Assembly: GCF_002217285.1 (NCBI RefSeq)
Contig: NZ_MUGW01000018.1
Location: forward strand, 45,911 to 109,910
From: Flavobacterium hercynium
GTDB taxonomy: Bacteria; Bacteroidota; Bacteroidia; Flavobacteriales; Flavobacteriaceae
Length of the DNA stretch: 64,000 bases
Direction: 5' to 3'
Shown here one piece after another: positions 43,076 to 52,480 of the stretch (the stretch's first letter is position 1; every line of letters starts with the position of its first letter). The position numbers were made by a program, and so were the translations under genes. The notes under the pieces are model-generated. The model had not been told where the DNA came from, made no database searches, and saw only the letters and a program-made list of their open reading frames with translations.

Positions 43076-46000
43076 TTAAAATTTAAATGTTAATTTGAAA
43101 CCTATGTCTCTCGTTGTAGGCAATGATCCCGTAGAATAACCTCTTGATTTATTTCCTGATGACAAACCGCTTTCAGGGTCTGCGTAAGGTAAATTTTTAC
43201 TGATGATCCATAAATTTGATCCCAATAGACTAAAAGTTCCAGAATTAACAAACGTTCCTTCGAACAAGCTTTTAGGCAAGTTATAGGTAACAGAAACTTC
43301 TCTTAATTTTATATAAGAAGCATCATAAACAAAAGCTTTGTTAGGTTGCGCTAAGTAGCCGTAATTATTTGAATATACTCCAGGTTCTGTACTTTCTAAA
43401 TTACCATTTACAGTAGAAACAGTATTTACAGTTCCATCAGGAGCAACTCCTGCATTTACAATACCAGCCTCTCTAATATTTCCAACAGCTGTTTCTTTAT
43501 ACAATCCTGTTGCAAGACCATAGTACATATCCAGAGAGAAAACATCTCCTCCTTTTTGAGTATCGATTAAGAAACTAAAGGACAGATTTTTATACGTCAG
43601 TTTATTTCTCACTCCTCCTATCCAATCCGGATTTATATTTCCTATTGTATTATCTGATGTTCCGGAAACTAAGTATTTACCTGTTATCTGGTCTACGGTA
43701 CGCTGTCCGTTTGTATATACATAATCCGTTCCTTTTATAGATCCGTATGCTTCTCCACGACTTGCATTTATAGACACACCGGCTTGAAATGAACCCAATT
43801 GTAAATTATCTATTCCTTCAGGAAGACCTACTACTTTGCTCTTATTGTTTGACCAGTTTACACTGATATCCCAACTAAAATTGTCTGTTTTTATTGGAGT
43901 TCCTGTCAATTGAAGCTCCAAACCACTGTTTTCAATATTTCCTCCGTTAACCCATGCATTGGTAAATCCTGATGCGGAAGAAACTGCTGTAGATGCAATC
44001 TGATCTACTGTATTGGTTTTGTAATAAGTAATATCAAATCCTAGACGTCTATTCAGTGCGCTTGTTTCTAAACCAATTTCAAATGACTTGGTTCTTTCTG
44101 ATTTAAGATTGCTGTTTTTATTGGTATTCGGTAATGTATAAATAGGCTGACCATTAAAATTAGAACTTCTTGCGTATGTATTTACTAAACTTAAAGGTTC
44201 AGCATCGTTACCCACCTCAGCATAATTCATTCTAAATTTCCCTAAATTCAACCACTCTTTGTCTATTAGGTTAGAGAACAGGAATGATCCTGAAATAGCA
44301 GGGTATGTGTAAGCATTATTTCCGTTTGGAAGCGTTGATGAAACATCTCTTCTAATTGAAGCATCAATAAAATACGTGTCTTTAAACCCAACCGAACCTT
44401 GTGCATAAATACCGTCTACGCCCCAAGAAGCTCTGTTTTCGATAGGAAAAGGCAATTCATATCTTGAATTTGATAAGGCATAAATTCCAGGAGTAACTAA
44501 ACCTCCAATGGTAGAAGCTAAAACATTATCTCTTTTGTTCCTTCTGCTGTTTGTTCCTACAACTCCATTTAAACTAATATCATCTCCAAATTTCTTGTTG
44601 AAATTCAACATAAAATCATAATTGATTTCCTGAAAATTAATATCATACCTCTGATAACCTGAAGTTTCATTAACCGGAGATAATCCAAATACAGAAGCAA
44701 TAGATCCTACCGCAGCTCTTTCTTCCTGAAGTTCTTTGTACGTATCTAAGGAAACTCTTCCTAATGCACTTAACCAGCTTGTTATTTTATAATTCAAAGA
44801 AGCATAGCTAAACAAACGCGTTCTGTTATCTGATGAATAATTTTGATAGCGTGTAAAGTATGGATTGTCCCAATATGCTGGTTTTAATTTACTTGCATTT
44901 GGATTTAACCAGTTCCAAGTAATGTTCTGACCTTCTGATGCAAAATAATTTCTTTTGAGTTCCTGCACATCAACATTAGTTTGCCACCATTGTCTAAAAG
45001 CTCCTACTATATTACCGTTATAACCTGTAGAATTTCGTCCTACTGTATTTTGTAATGTTACTGCTGCATAAGCGTTTGCAGTTAGTTTCTCATTTATCTT
45101 TTGACTAAATCTGGCACTCAATTGATTCTTTTTCAATTCACTATTTGGTAAAATACCGGTTTGAAGTGTATTGACATAAGACAATGCAAGACTTGATGTT
45201 TCTGTCGATTTTTCTAATGACAAACTGTTAATATTCGATTTTGATGTATTGAAAAATGTAACCGGTCCATTTGCAGAAGCGCTCCAAGGCGTTGCTTGTC
45301 CAAAGTTTTTTGAATACGGGCTAAAAGCATCCCACTGATACACCATTCTGCCATCAAAAGCATCACCATAAGAGGCGTCATTTGACGTGTCAACGGTTGG
45401 GATGGCATTATTATTTAGAAAAGAACTTCCGAAACCGTAACCTGCTCCGTATTTAGTCTGATAAGTAGGGAAAGTCGATTTGTCGATAGTTCCTACTGTA
45501 AAGCCACTTGAAAAAGTAAAACCTACTTTATCATCTCCTTTTTTTCCTTTTTTAGTCGTAATCATTACTACTCCATTGGCTGCTCTTGAACCGTACAAAG
45601 CCGTAGCGGCAGCTCCTTTTAGAATATTCAGACTTTCGATATCTTCCTGATTAATATCTGAAACACTGTTACCGTAATCGTATCCTTTTCCTCCTGATGC
45701 CTGATTTGCTCCGTTTGAATTAGAATTATCTACCGGCACACCATCAATTACCCAAAGTGCCTGATTGTTTCCTGTTAGCGATTTGTTACCACGAATTACA
45801 ACGTTGGTAGAACCTCCAAAGTTTGTATTTCTTGAAACCTCTACTCCGGCTGCTTTACCTGCTAAAAGATTGGCAACGTTTGCATTTCCGGCTCCACCAT
45901 TTACTAAATCCTTTCCTGCTATTTGTTGTGATGCATATCCTAAAGATTTCTTTTCTCTTTTAACACCTAAAGCAGTAGTTACTACTACACTTTCCAATTC

Positions 46001-46297
46001 CTGCGCATCTGCCAAAAGTTTTACATCTATTATTGATGAAGTGGCTGGAATCTCCTGTGTTTTCATTCCAATATAGGTAAATACCAAGACATCATTTGAG
46101 GAAGCTGTGATAATATACTTACCATCAAAATCTGTTTGTGCTCCGGTGTTAGTACCTTTAATCAAGACACTGGCTCCTGGTAAACCCAATCCGTCGCTGT
46201 CTGAAATTGTTCCTGTAATTTTTTTTCCCTGCGCAAAAGTAAATTGCGAAGCAAAGACAAAAAAGAGCATTACAACTACTTTTAATTTTTGTTTCAT
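43076..46297 (-). CDS. SusC/RagA TonB-linked outer-membrane protein
   Basis: 1073 residues. The signal peptide ends near FAQG (23). Residues about 25-105 form the carboxypeptidase-like domain (KKITGTISDSDGLGLPGASV, KGTNTGAQTDFDGKY). The plug includes AGKAAGVEVSRNTNFGGSTN, NQALWVIDGVPVDN and the SusC signature NILKGAAATALYGSRAANGV. A large barrel runs to GFKLTFKF. It imports an unknown oligomer or peptide with the SusD partner that follows 11 bases later. Confidence 0.95.
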   Translation of the reverse strand: MKQKLKVVVMLFFVFASQFTFAQGKKITGTISDSDGLGLPGASVLIKGTNTGAQTDFDGKYIITASSNDVLVFTYIGMKTQEIPATSSIIDVKLLADAQELESVVVTTALGVKREKKSLGYASQQIAGKDLVNGGAGNANVANLLAGKAAGVEVSRNTNFGGSTNVVIRGNKSLTGNNQALWVIDGVPVDNSNSNGANQASGGKGYDYGNSVSDINQEDIESLNILKGAAATALYGSRAANGVVMITTKKGKKGDDKVGFTFSSGFTVGTIDKSTFPTYQTKYGAGYGFGSSFLNNNAIPTVDTSNDASYGDAFDGRMVYQWDAFSPYSKNFGQATPWSASANGPVTFFNTSKSNINSLSLEKSTETSSLALSYVNTLQTGILPNSELKKNQLSARFSQKINEKLTANAYAAVTLQNTVGRNSTGYNGNIVGAFRQWWQTNVDVQELKRNYFASEGQNITWNWLNPNASKLKPAYWDNPYFTRYQNYSSDNRTRLFSYASLNYKITSWLSALGRVSLDTYKELQEERAAVGSIASVFGLSPVNETSGYQRYDINFQEINYDFMLNFNKKFGDDISLNGVVGTNSRRNKRDNVLASTIGGLVTPGIYALSNSRYELPFPIENRASWGVDGIYAQGSVGFKDTYFIDASIRRDVSSTLPNGNNAYTYPAISGSFLFSNLIDKEWLNLGKFRMNYAEVGNDAEPLSLVNTYARSSNFNGQPIYTLPNTNKNSNLKSERTKSFEIGLETSALNRRLGFDITYYKTNTVDQIASTAVSSASGFTNAWVNGGNIENSGLELQLTGTPIKTDNFSWDISVNWSNNKSKVVGLPEGIDNLQLGSFQAGVSINASRGEAYGSIKGTDYVYTNGQRTVDQITGKYLVSGTSDNTIGNINPDWIGGVRNKLTYKNLSFSFLIDTQKGGDVFSLDMYYGLATGLYKETAVGNIREAGIVNAGVAPDGTVNTVSTVNGNLESTEPGVYSNNYGYLAQPNKAFVYDASYIKLREVSVTYNLPKSLFEGTFVNSGTFSLLGSNLWIISKNLPYADPESGLSSGNKSRGYSTGSLPTTRDIGFKLTFKF

Positions 46298-46393
46298 TTT
46301 AGTTTAGTTTTAATTAGTTACTGCATTCACCAATCAAAATGATATTCCAAAAAGAATCAAAACTATTGTATACAAGAACATAGAAATCCTACC

Positions 46394-46409
46394 TTCTACT
46401 AAAGTAGAA
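46394..46409 (-). promoter_or_regulatory. Operator-like palindrome upstream of susC
   Basis: TTCTACT-AA-AGTAGAA, perfect 7-bp arms, 97 bases before the susC ATG and about 28 bases upstream of a candidate -7 box TAGTTTTG. Confidence 0.45.
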
Positions 46410-46849
46410 AAGCAAAATTTTTACGAAATTTTAATCTGAAAATAATTTGAAAAAATAAACGCCAGTAACTCTTTTCCAATTTTTTTTCCAAAGAAGAAAT
46501 ATACTGATCACCTAACTAAATCATAGGCAACCGGAAATACTCTTTAAAAAATTAAAGATTTAAAATAGTTATAAAATCCCCAAAAGGAATATCATAAAGA
46601 TCAGTAAAGCAGGAAAATGTTTTGGAATTGTTTAAATGATACTTACTTCTGTTTTTGATGTAAACACCGTTTTCTGAAGAAAGTTTTTTCTTATCTAACT
46701 TAAACAACGAGCGAAAAGTACCTCAATTATTTTTATTAACCAAATATTAGCAAAAAGTATGTCTTATGTTGTTATTTGACCCCAAAAACAAAATTTATTG
46801 TAGCAAAAACTACAAAAATCGTTAAAGAGTTATGAATCAAAATAAACTA

Positions 46850-46883
46850 AAAAAAGCCGATAGCTTTTTACAACTATCGACTT
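46850..46883 (-). terminator. Terminator after argS
   Basis: Stem around GCCGATAG / CTATCGAC with an 11-base loop and A run at the left; closely resembles 41403-41440. Confidence 0.75.
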
Positions 46884-46918
46884 TTCTGTTATTATAAATT
46901 TAATTTTCTAACGACTTT

Positions 46919-48697
46919 TTACATTCTTTCAGGAACTTCAATTCCTAACAAAGTAAATGCAGCTCTTATCACTTCAGCTACTTTTTGAGAAAGCTGTACT
47001 CTGAATATCTTCTTAGTCAGATCTACTTCTCCTAATATGTGTACAGATTGATAAAATGAATTGTATTCTTTTACCAAATCATAGGTATAATTAGCAATCA
47101 AAGCAGGGCTATGATTTTGAGCAGCATTCTGAATTACCTCAGGAAAAAGTTCTATTTGCTTAACCAGCTCTTTTTCTTTTTCATGCAGTTCTGTTGTATT
47201 CGTTTTAGCGGCAAAATCAAAATCGGCTTTTCTAATGATCGATTGAATTCTCGCGTAAGTATATTGTATAAACGGACCTGTGTTTCCTGCAAAATCAACT
47301 GATTCTTCCGGATTAAATAAAATACGTTTTTTAGGATCTACTTTTAAGATGTAATATTTCAAAGCTCCAAGTCCAATTGTTTGGTACAACTTTGCTTTTT
47401 CTTCGGCAGAATAACTATCCAGTTTTCCTAAATCTTCAGAAATTTGTTTTGCTGTATCGGTCATATCCTGCATCAAATCATCAGCATCTACAACAGTTCC
47501 TTCACGGCTTTTCATTTTTCCTGAAGGCAAATCAACCATTCCGTATGATAAATGATAAAGACTTGAAGCCCAATCAAAACCTAATTTTTTAAGAATCAAA
47601 AACAGTACTTTGAAGTGATAATCCTGCTCGTTACCAACAGTGTAAACCATTCCTCCAACATCTGGCATATCTTTTACACGCTGAATAGCTGTTCCGATGT
47701 CTTGTGTCATATAAACCGCTGTTCCGTCTGAACGTAAAACAATTTTACGGTCTAAACCTTCATCGGTTAAATCAATCCAAACAGAACCGTCAGGATCTTT
47801 TTCGAAAACACCTTTATCTAAACCAACCTGAACAACATCTTTTCCTAATAAATAAGTGTTGCTTTCGTAGTAATATTTGTCAAAGTTAACACCCAGATTA
47901 CTGTACGTTGTAGCAAAACCGTCGTATACCCATTGGTTCATTTTTTTCCAAAGTGCTATAACCTGCTCATCGCCAGCTTCCCATTTTTTCAACATTTCCT
48001 GTGCTTCAATAATGATTGGAGCTTGTTTCTTTGCTTCTTCTTCGGTTTTTCCGGTTTCTATTAGTTGATTAATTTCAGCTTTATAAGCTTTATCAAATTC
48101 TACGTAATATTTACCAACTAGTTTATCTCCTTTTAAATTTGAACTTTCCGGTGTTTCACCATGTCCAAATTTTTCCCAAGCCAGCATTGACTTGCAGATA
48201 TGAATACCACGATCGTTGATGATTTGTGTTTTATAAACTTTTTTACCGGAAGCTTTAATAATTTCAGCCACTGAATATCCTAACAAGTTGTTACGAACGT
48301 GACCTAAGTGCAAAGGTTTATTGGTATTTGGCGAAGAGTATTCAACCATAATGGCTTTGTCCTCCGGATTTGGCGTTACGTAGCCAAATTTAGTATTGTC
48401 TTTTATTTCATTAAAGAAATTTAAATAATAACTGTCTGCAATTACGATGTTTAAAAATCCTGAGACCACGTTAAAGCGTGCTACTTCAGATACGTTTTCA
48501 ACAAGATAGTTTCCTATTTTATTTCCTAATTCGACAGGATTGCTCTTGATAACTTTCAATAAAGGAAAGATTACCATTGTAATATCGCCTTCAAACTCTT
48601 TTCTGGTAGTTTGAAATTCGATTTTATCAACAGTAACATCAAATAATGCCTGTATTGCATTTTGTATAGAAGGAGTAAGAATTTGTGATAATGACAT
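46919..48697 (-). CDS. argS: Arginyl-tRNA synthetase
   Basis: 592 residues, full length. It charges tRNA-Arg with arginine. The N-terminal ArgRS-specific domain (1-85) precedes the class I core with VEYSSPNTNKPLHLGHVRNN (HLGH, residues 130-133) and the KMSKS-equivalent SGKMKSREGTVV, followed by the anticodon-binding helical domain (GNTGPFIQYTYARIQSI onwards) ending in LLGIEVPERM. It has its own promoter (48719) and terminator. Confidence 0.97.
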   Translation of the reverse strand: MSLSQILTPSIQNAIQALFDVTVDKIEFQTTRKEFEGDITMVIFPLLKVIKSNPVELGNKIGNYLVENVSEVARFNVVSGFLNIVIADSYYLNFFNEIKDNTKFGYVTPNPEDKAIMVEYSSPNTNKPLHLGHVRNNLLGYSVAEIIKASGKKVYKTQIINDRGIHICKSMLAWEKFGHGETPESSNLKGDKLVGKYYVEFDKAYKAEINQLIETGKTEEEAKKQAPIIIEAQEMLKKWEAGDEQVIALWKKMNQWVYDGFATTYSNLGVNFDKYYYESNTYLLGKDVVQVGLDKGVFEKDPDGSVWIDLTDEGLDRKIVLRSDGTAVYMTQDIGTAIQRVKDMPDVGGMVYTVGNEQDYHFKVLFLILKKLGFDWASSLYHLSYGMVDLPSGKMKSREGTVVDADDLMQDMTDTAKQISEDLGKLDSYSAEEKAKLYQTIGLGALKYYILKVDPKKRILFNPEESVDFAGNTGPFIQYTYARIQSIIRKADFDFAAKTNTTELHEKEKELVKQIELFPEVIQNAAQNHSPALIANYTYDLVKEYNSFYQSVHILGEVDLTKKIFRVQLSQKVAEVIRAAFTLLGIEVPERM

Positions 48698-49020
48698 GTA
48701 AACTTATTTTAAAGTGAGCAAATATACTGCTTATTCACCAATTACAGAAAATGAAAAACATATAAAATACGAAGATTCAATTAGAATTTATTAAAAAGTG
48801 ATTTGTTTTAATTGTTAAAATTATCAAAAAATTAAAACACTAATTCCTTATAAAACAGAACACAAATCAAAAACAAAGCATTTTTTTGAAAATTGGCTGT
48901 AACATATTCATGATATAAGAGTCTTAATAAGAACTTTGAAGTCAAAAAAAAAAAAGAAAAACAAACAAAACAAAAAATCAATCCTCATCAATCAATCAAA
49001 ATAATCAACATCATCAAATT
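48698..49020. other. Intergenic region with a G-free leader before the 49021 receptor
   Basis: 323 bases. Apart from the argS box at its left end, the notable part is 48957-49020, 64 bases without a single G, directly before the receptor ATG. Confidence 0.55.
48719..48726 (-). promoter_or_regulatory. Promoter -7 box for argS
   Basis: TATATTTG on the minus strand, 21 bases before the ATG at 48697. Confidence 0.55.
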
Positions 49021-51432
49021 ATGAAACTAAAAATCTATCTGTTCCTGTTATTGGGTGTAATCGGAACAGCACAAGCACAAAATTCAGGAACGGTTTCCGG
49101 AAAAATTACTGAAAAGTCTAGCAAAGCACCTATTTCTTATGCTTCTGTAACACTTAAAGAAAACGGAAAGATTGTTTCAGGCGTAAATACCGATGACAAT
49201 GGTGATTTTACTTTTAAAAATGTAGCTCTAAAAAGTTACACCATCGAAATTCAATATATTGGATTTAGAAAATATATAGGTTCTGTTATTTTAAGCGATG
49301 CTAAAAAAACGGCAACGTTTAATATACCTCTTGAAGAAGAAGCAACACAACTTCAAGGTGTTAATATCGTTAATGAACGCTCAACAATTGAACAAAAAAT
49401 TGATCGTAAGGTTGTAAATGTTGGAAAAGATTTAACAACAGCGGGAGCTTCTGCTTCTGACATTATGAACAACATTCCGTCTGTAAACGTAGACCAGGAT
49501 GGTAAACTTTCACTTCGTGGAAATGATAATGTACGTGTATTGATTGACGGAAGACCTTCGAATATTGATCCTGCGCAATTGTTAAAACAAATTCCGTCGA
49601 CTTCTATTAAGAAAATTGAGTTGATTACGAATCCAAGTGCTAAGTACAATCCGGAAGGAATGTCTGGAATCATAAACATTGTGTTGCATAAAAATGCGAA
49701 TACTGGTTTTAACGGAAGCTACAGCGGTGGTATTACTATAGGTGAAACTGCTAAACACAATCAATCTCTTGATTTGAACTACAAGACAGGAAAATTAAAT
49801 TTCTTTGGTAACGGTGGTCAAAATTTTGGAACATACTTTAATGATGGTCGTATCAGCAGATTAGATCAGGATATTCAGCAAAATCTGGACATTAAAAATG
49901 AAAACGATTCGTTTTTATACAAACTGGGTATGGATTATTTAATCAATGACAAGAACACTTTGTCATTTTACACCAATCAAAATAAATCTAACGGAAAAGG
50001 TTCTGTAAACACTAGCATTGATTATAACAATGGATCTGGTCTTAGAAATATTTATCAGCAAGGTACTTACACAGGACCTGAAACAAACGGAACATACAAT
50101 TTAGCTTTCAAACACATTTTTAAAGAAGGTCATACTTTAGATATTGAAGGTAATTACAGTGATAACAAAGAGAAGCAAAATGCTCTTTTTGATACTAAAA
50201 CAACGTTGACAAACAATGATTCTAATAGTGCTGTTTACAGTGATTTTATAAAAAGTGATCGTAAACTAAGTACTGTGAATGTTGATTACGTTAATCCATT
50301 AAACGAAAAAACTACGCTTGAAGCTGGTGCAGAAGCTAGAATTACAACAACTGGAAATGATTATATCACTAATAATCCTTCTGTTCCTGTTGCAAGTCAA
50401 AATTCTAATTATACTTACGATACTGATATTTATTCTGCTTACGTAACTTTTGGTCAGAAATACACAAAATTTAGCTACCAATTAGGTGCACGTTTTGAGA
50501 GTTATAAAGTTGTCGCTAACTTAAACAAAGGTGAAACGAGATTTGACGATGATTACATCACTTTGTATCCATCTGCTTATTTTACCTATAATCTGAATGA
50601 AAAAAATACTTTTCAATTTAGCTACAGCCGTCGTGTAGACCGCCCAAGTTTAGAGCAGACAAAACCTATTCGTGAGTTTTCTACTCCATTGGTAACGTCA
50701 TTTGGAAATCCTGAATTAAGACCTCAGTTTACGAATTCTGTAGAAGTAAATTACACTAAAACATTAGCTAAAGGAAGCTTTACTGCCGGTGTGTTTTTCA
50801 GAAGCATCAACGATCAAATCAGCAGAATTTTATATCCTGATGAATCAGATCCAAGCAACGAAAAACAAATCATGACTTTTACTAATTATGACAGTAACAC
50901 TTCTTACGGATTTGAAGCTTCTTTAAATTATAAAATTACAAAATGGTGGGATATTCAGCCTTCTATTGATTTCTCTAGCATCAACCAACAAGGTGTTGTG
51001 TTTTTATTTGATCCTGCAACACAAACAAGTAATCCAATTGACAGAAAAATTACGATTGGTGCTTTCAACGCTCGTATGAACTCGAACTTTAAAGCTAATA
51101 AACGTTTAAGCTTTTTATTATTTGGTTTTTACAGAGGTGCGACTGACGGATTGCAAAATAATAACCATGAAATGTACAAAATGGACATTGGTTCACGTTA
51201 TACACTGTTAGACAACAAGATGAACATTAGTTTACGTTTTAATGATGTCTTTAATACAATGAAATATGCATTCGATACAATGTATCCTTACACGCAAGCC
51301 GGACAGTTTACTTGGGAAAGTCAAACGGTTTACATAGGATTGACTTATAACTTTGGTGGTGCTAAAATTAAAAAATTACAGCGTAAACAAAGAGAGGACA
51401 ACACTAACAAAGGTGAAGGCGGAATGTTTTAA
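49021..51432 (+). CDS. TonB-dependent receptor / outer membrane beta-barrel family protein
   Basis: 803 residues. Signal peptide ends near AQAQN (20). A carboxypeptidase-like domain (about 23-105: SGKITEKSSKAPISYASVTL) and a plug with DIMNNIPSVNVDQDGKLSLR and VLIDGRPSNIDPAQLLKQIP precede the barrel of the OMP_b-brl_3 type (ISYSRRVDRPS-like motif FQFSYSRRVDRPSLEQTKPI). The C-terminal end is basic and polar (KKLQRKQREDNTNKGEGGMF) rather than a usual aromatic barrel end. No SusD partner is present. The ligand is unknown. Confidence 0.9.
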   Translation: MKLKIYLFLLLGVIGTAQAQNSGTVSGKITEKSSKAPISYASVTLKENGKIVSGVNTDDNGDFTFKNVALKSYTIEIQYIGFRKYIGSVILSDAKKTATFNIPLEEEATQLQGVNIVNERSTIEQKIDRKVVNVGKDLTTAGASASDIMNNIPSVNVDQDGKLSLRGNDNVRVLIDGRPSNIDPAQLLKQIPSTSIKKIELITNPSAKYNPEGMSGIINIVLHKNANTGFNGSYSGGITIGETAKHNQSLDLNYKTGKLNFFGNGGQNFGTYFNDGRISRLDQDIQQNLDIKNENDSFLYKLGMDYLINDKNTLSFYTNQNKSNGKGSVNTSIDYNNGSGLRNIYQQGTYTGPETNGTYNLAFKHIFKEGHTLDIEGNYSDNKEKQNALFDTKTTLTNNDSNSAVYSDFIKSDRKLSTVNVDYVNPLNEKTTLEAGAEARITTTGNDYITNNPSVPVASQNSNYTYDTDIYSAYVTFGQKYTKFSYQLGARFESYKVVANLNKGETRFDDDYITLYPSAYFTYNLNEKNTFQFSYSRRVDRPSLEQTKPIREFSTPLVTSFGNPELRPQFTNSVEVNYTKTLAKGSFTAGVFFRSINDQISRILYPDESDPSNEKQIMTFTNYDSNTSYGFEASLNYKITKWWDIQPSIDFSSINQQGVVFLFDPATQTSNPIDRKITIGAFNARMNSNFKANKRLSFLLFGFYRGATDGLQNNNHEMYKMDIGSRYTLLDNKMNISLRFNDVFNTMKYAFDTMYPYTQAGQFTWESQTVYIGLTYNFGGAKIKKLQRKQREDNTNKGEGGMF

Positions 51433-51480
51433 GTTGTAAAACAATATTGAATATAATAAGTTTTAAATACTTTTTTACCG

Positions 51481-51516
51481 AAAAAGGCTTGGAGAATGCC
51501 AACTCCAAGCCTTTTT
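51481..51516. terminator. Bidirectional terminator between the receptor and cutC
   Basis: Perfect 14-bp stem AAAAAGGCTTGGAG / CTCCAAGCCTTTTT with an 8-base loop; serves both convergent genes. Confidence 0.9.
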
Positions 51517-51544
51517 CATTTTTATTCTATACCCACAATTGTTT

Positions 51545-52216
51545 CTATAAAAAACGAAGCAATGACTTAATTTCTTCTGCACTAGCAGATTCTGACTGAT
51601 CGACAATTGCTGAAGAATGATAAAATGTATTTTCTAATTTTTCTTTTAGCAACAATACATTAGTAGATCTTAATCCTCCACCCGGCATAATAACGATTCT
51701 TCCTTTTGCTAATTGTTGGATCTTCTCTAAAACAACAAGTCCTTCTTCTACATTTGCACCTTGCCCTGAAGTTAAAATGGTTTGAAAACCACACTCAATA
51801 ACATCTTCCAGAGCTTGTTCTACATTTTCTACAACATCAAAAGCACGATGAAATGTACACAAGTGCTGACCGGCTAAAGCTACAAGTTCTTTATTACGTT
51901 TTATATCTACACTACCTCCGGGATTTAGAATTCCGAATACAAAACCGTCGATACCCAGTTTTTTAAATTGTTTAATATCTTGTTTCATTTCGATAAATTC
52001 TTCGTCAGAATTTACAAAATCGCCACCTCGAGGTCGGATTATAGCGTGTACTTTTATGTTTAATTTTTCACGAACCTGAACGGCTAAAACATAATTTGGT
52101 GTTGTTCCGCCAAGTTGCATGTTTTCGCATAATTCGATTCTGTGTGCACCATTTTCCTGTGCTGTAATTGCTGATTCGTAATTGAAGCACGCTATTTCGA
52201 GTTGATTGTTTTCCAT
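51545..52216 (-). CDS. cutC: CutC-family copper homeostasis protein
   Basis: 223 residues, a TIM-barrel. Signatures include LEIACFNYESAITAQENGAHRIELCE (split here by position: residues 5-30), RPRGGDFVNSDEE, DGFVFGILNPGG, FHRAFDV and LTSGQGANVEEG. The family was named for copper tolerance in E. coli, though its biochemical role is unsettled. It is cytoplasmic, without a signal. A promoter box lies at 52256 and a probable structured RNA lies between it and fabH. Confidence 0.93.
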   Translation of the reverse strand: MENNQLEIACFNYESAITAQENGAHRIELCENMQLGGTTPNYVLAVQVREKLNIKVHAIIRPRGGDFVNSDEEFIEMKQDIKQFKKLGIDGFVFGILNPGGSVDIKRNKELVALAGQHLCTFHRAFDVVENVEQALEDVIECGFQTILTSGQGANVEEGLVVLEKIQQLAKGRIVIMPGGGLRSTNVLLLKEKLENTFYHSSAIVDQSESASAEEIKSLLRFL

Positions 52217-52255
52217 TCTATTTTATTGTAAAGCTTTTTTGATTTGCTTTACGGG

Positions 52256-52263
52256 CAAAAATA
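52256..52263 (-). promoter_or_regulatory. Promoter -7 box for cutC
   Basis: TATTTTTG on the minus strand, 39 bases before the ATG at 52216. Confidence 0.45.
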
Positions 52264-52323
52264 TTAATTAAAACGGAAAGCTTCTCTATTCAAAATTAAA
52301 AAAACAGGTTCTATCTTTTAGTT

Positions 52324-52423
52324 CAGGTATGTTCGCATAAGGGATAGTAGTGGAAATCCTTTTTGTTTTTTCTTTAAAAACAAAAAGATTGAAACGGATA
52401 GCCCGACCCGCAGGGATATGCCC
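52324..52423 (+). ncRNA. Candidate structured RNA, possibly of the Flavo-1 class
   Basis: A G+C-richer island in an AT-rich gap: GGGATAGTAGTGGAAATCC (52341-52359) leads into a hairpin with 12-bp perfect arms CTTTTTGTTTTT / AAAAACAAAAAG (52359-52370, 52376-52387), followed by GATTGAAACGGATAGCCCG and a CCCGCAGGG hairpin ending in ATATGCCC. Similar blocks recur in flavobacterial intergenic regions, and I recall the Flavo-1 RNA motif as matching, but I could not check this. Strand is assigned from that recollection. Confidence 0.5.
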
Positions 52424-52424
52424 A

Positions 52425-52455
52425 TAAAAAAACCTGCTCCAAAATGAAACAGGTT
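52425..52455 (-). terminator. Terminator after fabH
   Basis: Stem AACCTG / CAGGTT with a 13-base loop; seven A at the left give the T tail on the minus strand. Confidence 0.7.
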
Positions 52456-52480
52456 ATTATATAAATAAGATGTAATTATA

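Larger units (their letters stand above)
46298..46918. other. Long intergenic region between susC and argS
   Basis: 621 bases with no gene. It contains a minus-strand TAGTTTTG box (46358-46365), an inverted repeat TTCTACT-AA-AGTAGAA (46394-46409) and the terminator of argS (46850-46883). The rest (46410-46849) is AT-rich and shows nothing I can support; it is long enough to host a small RNA. Confidence 0.55.
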
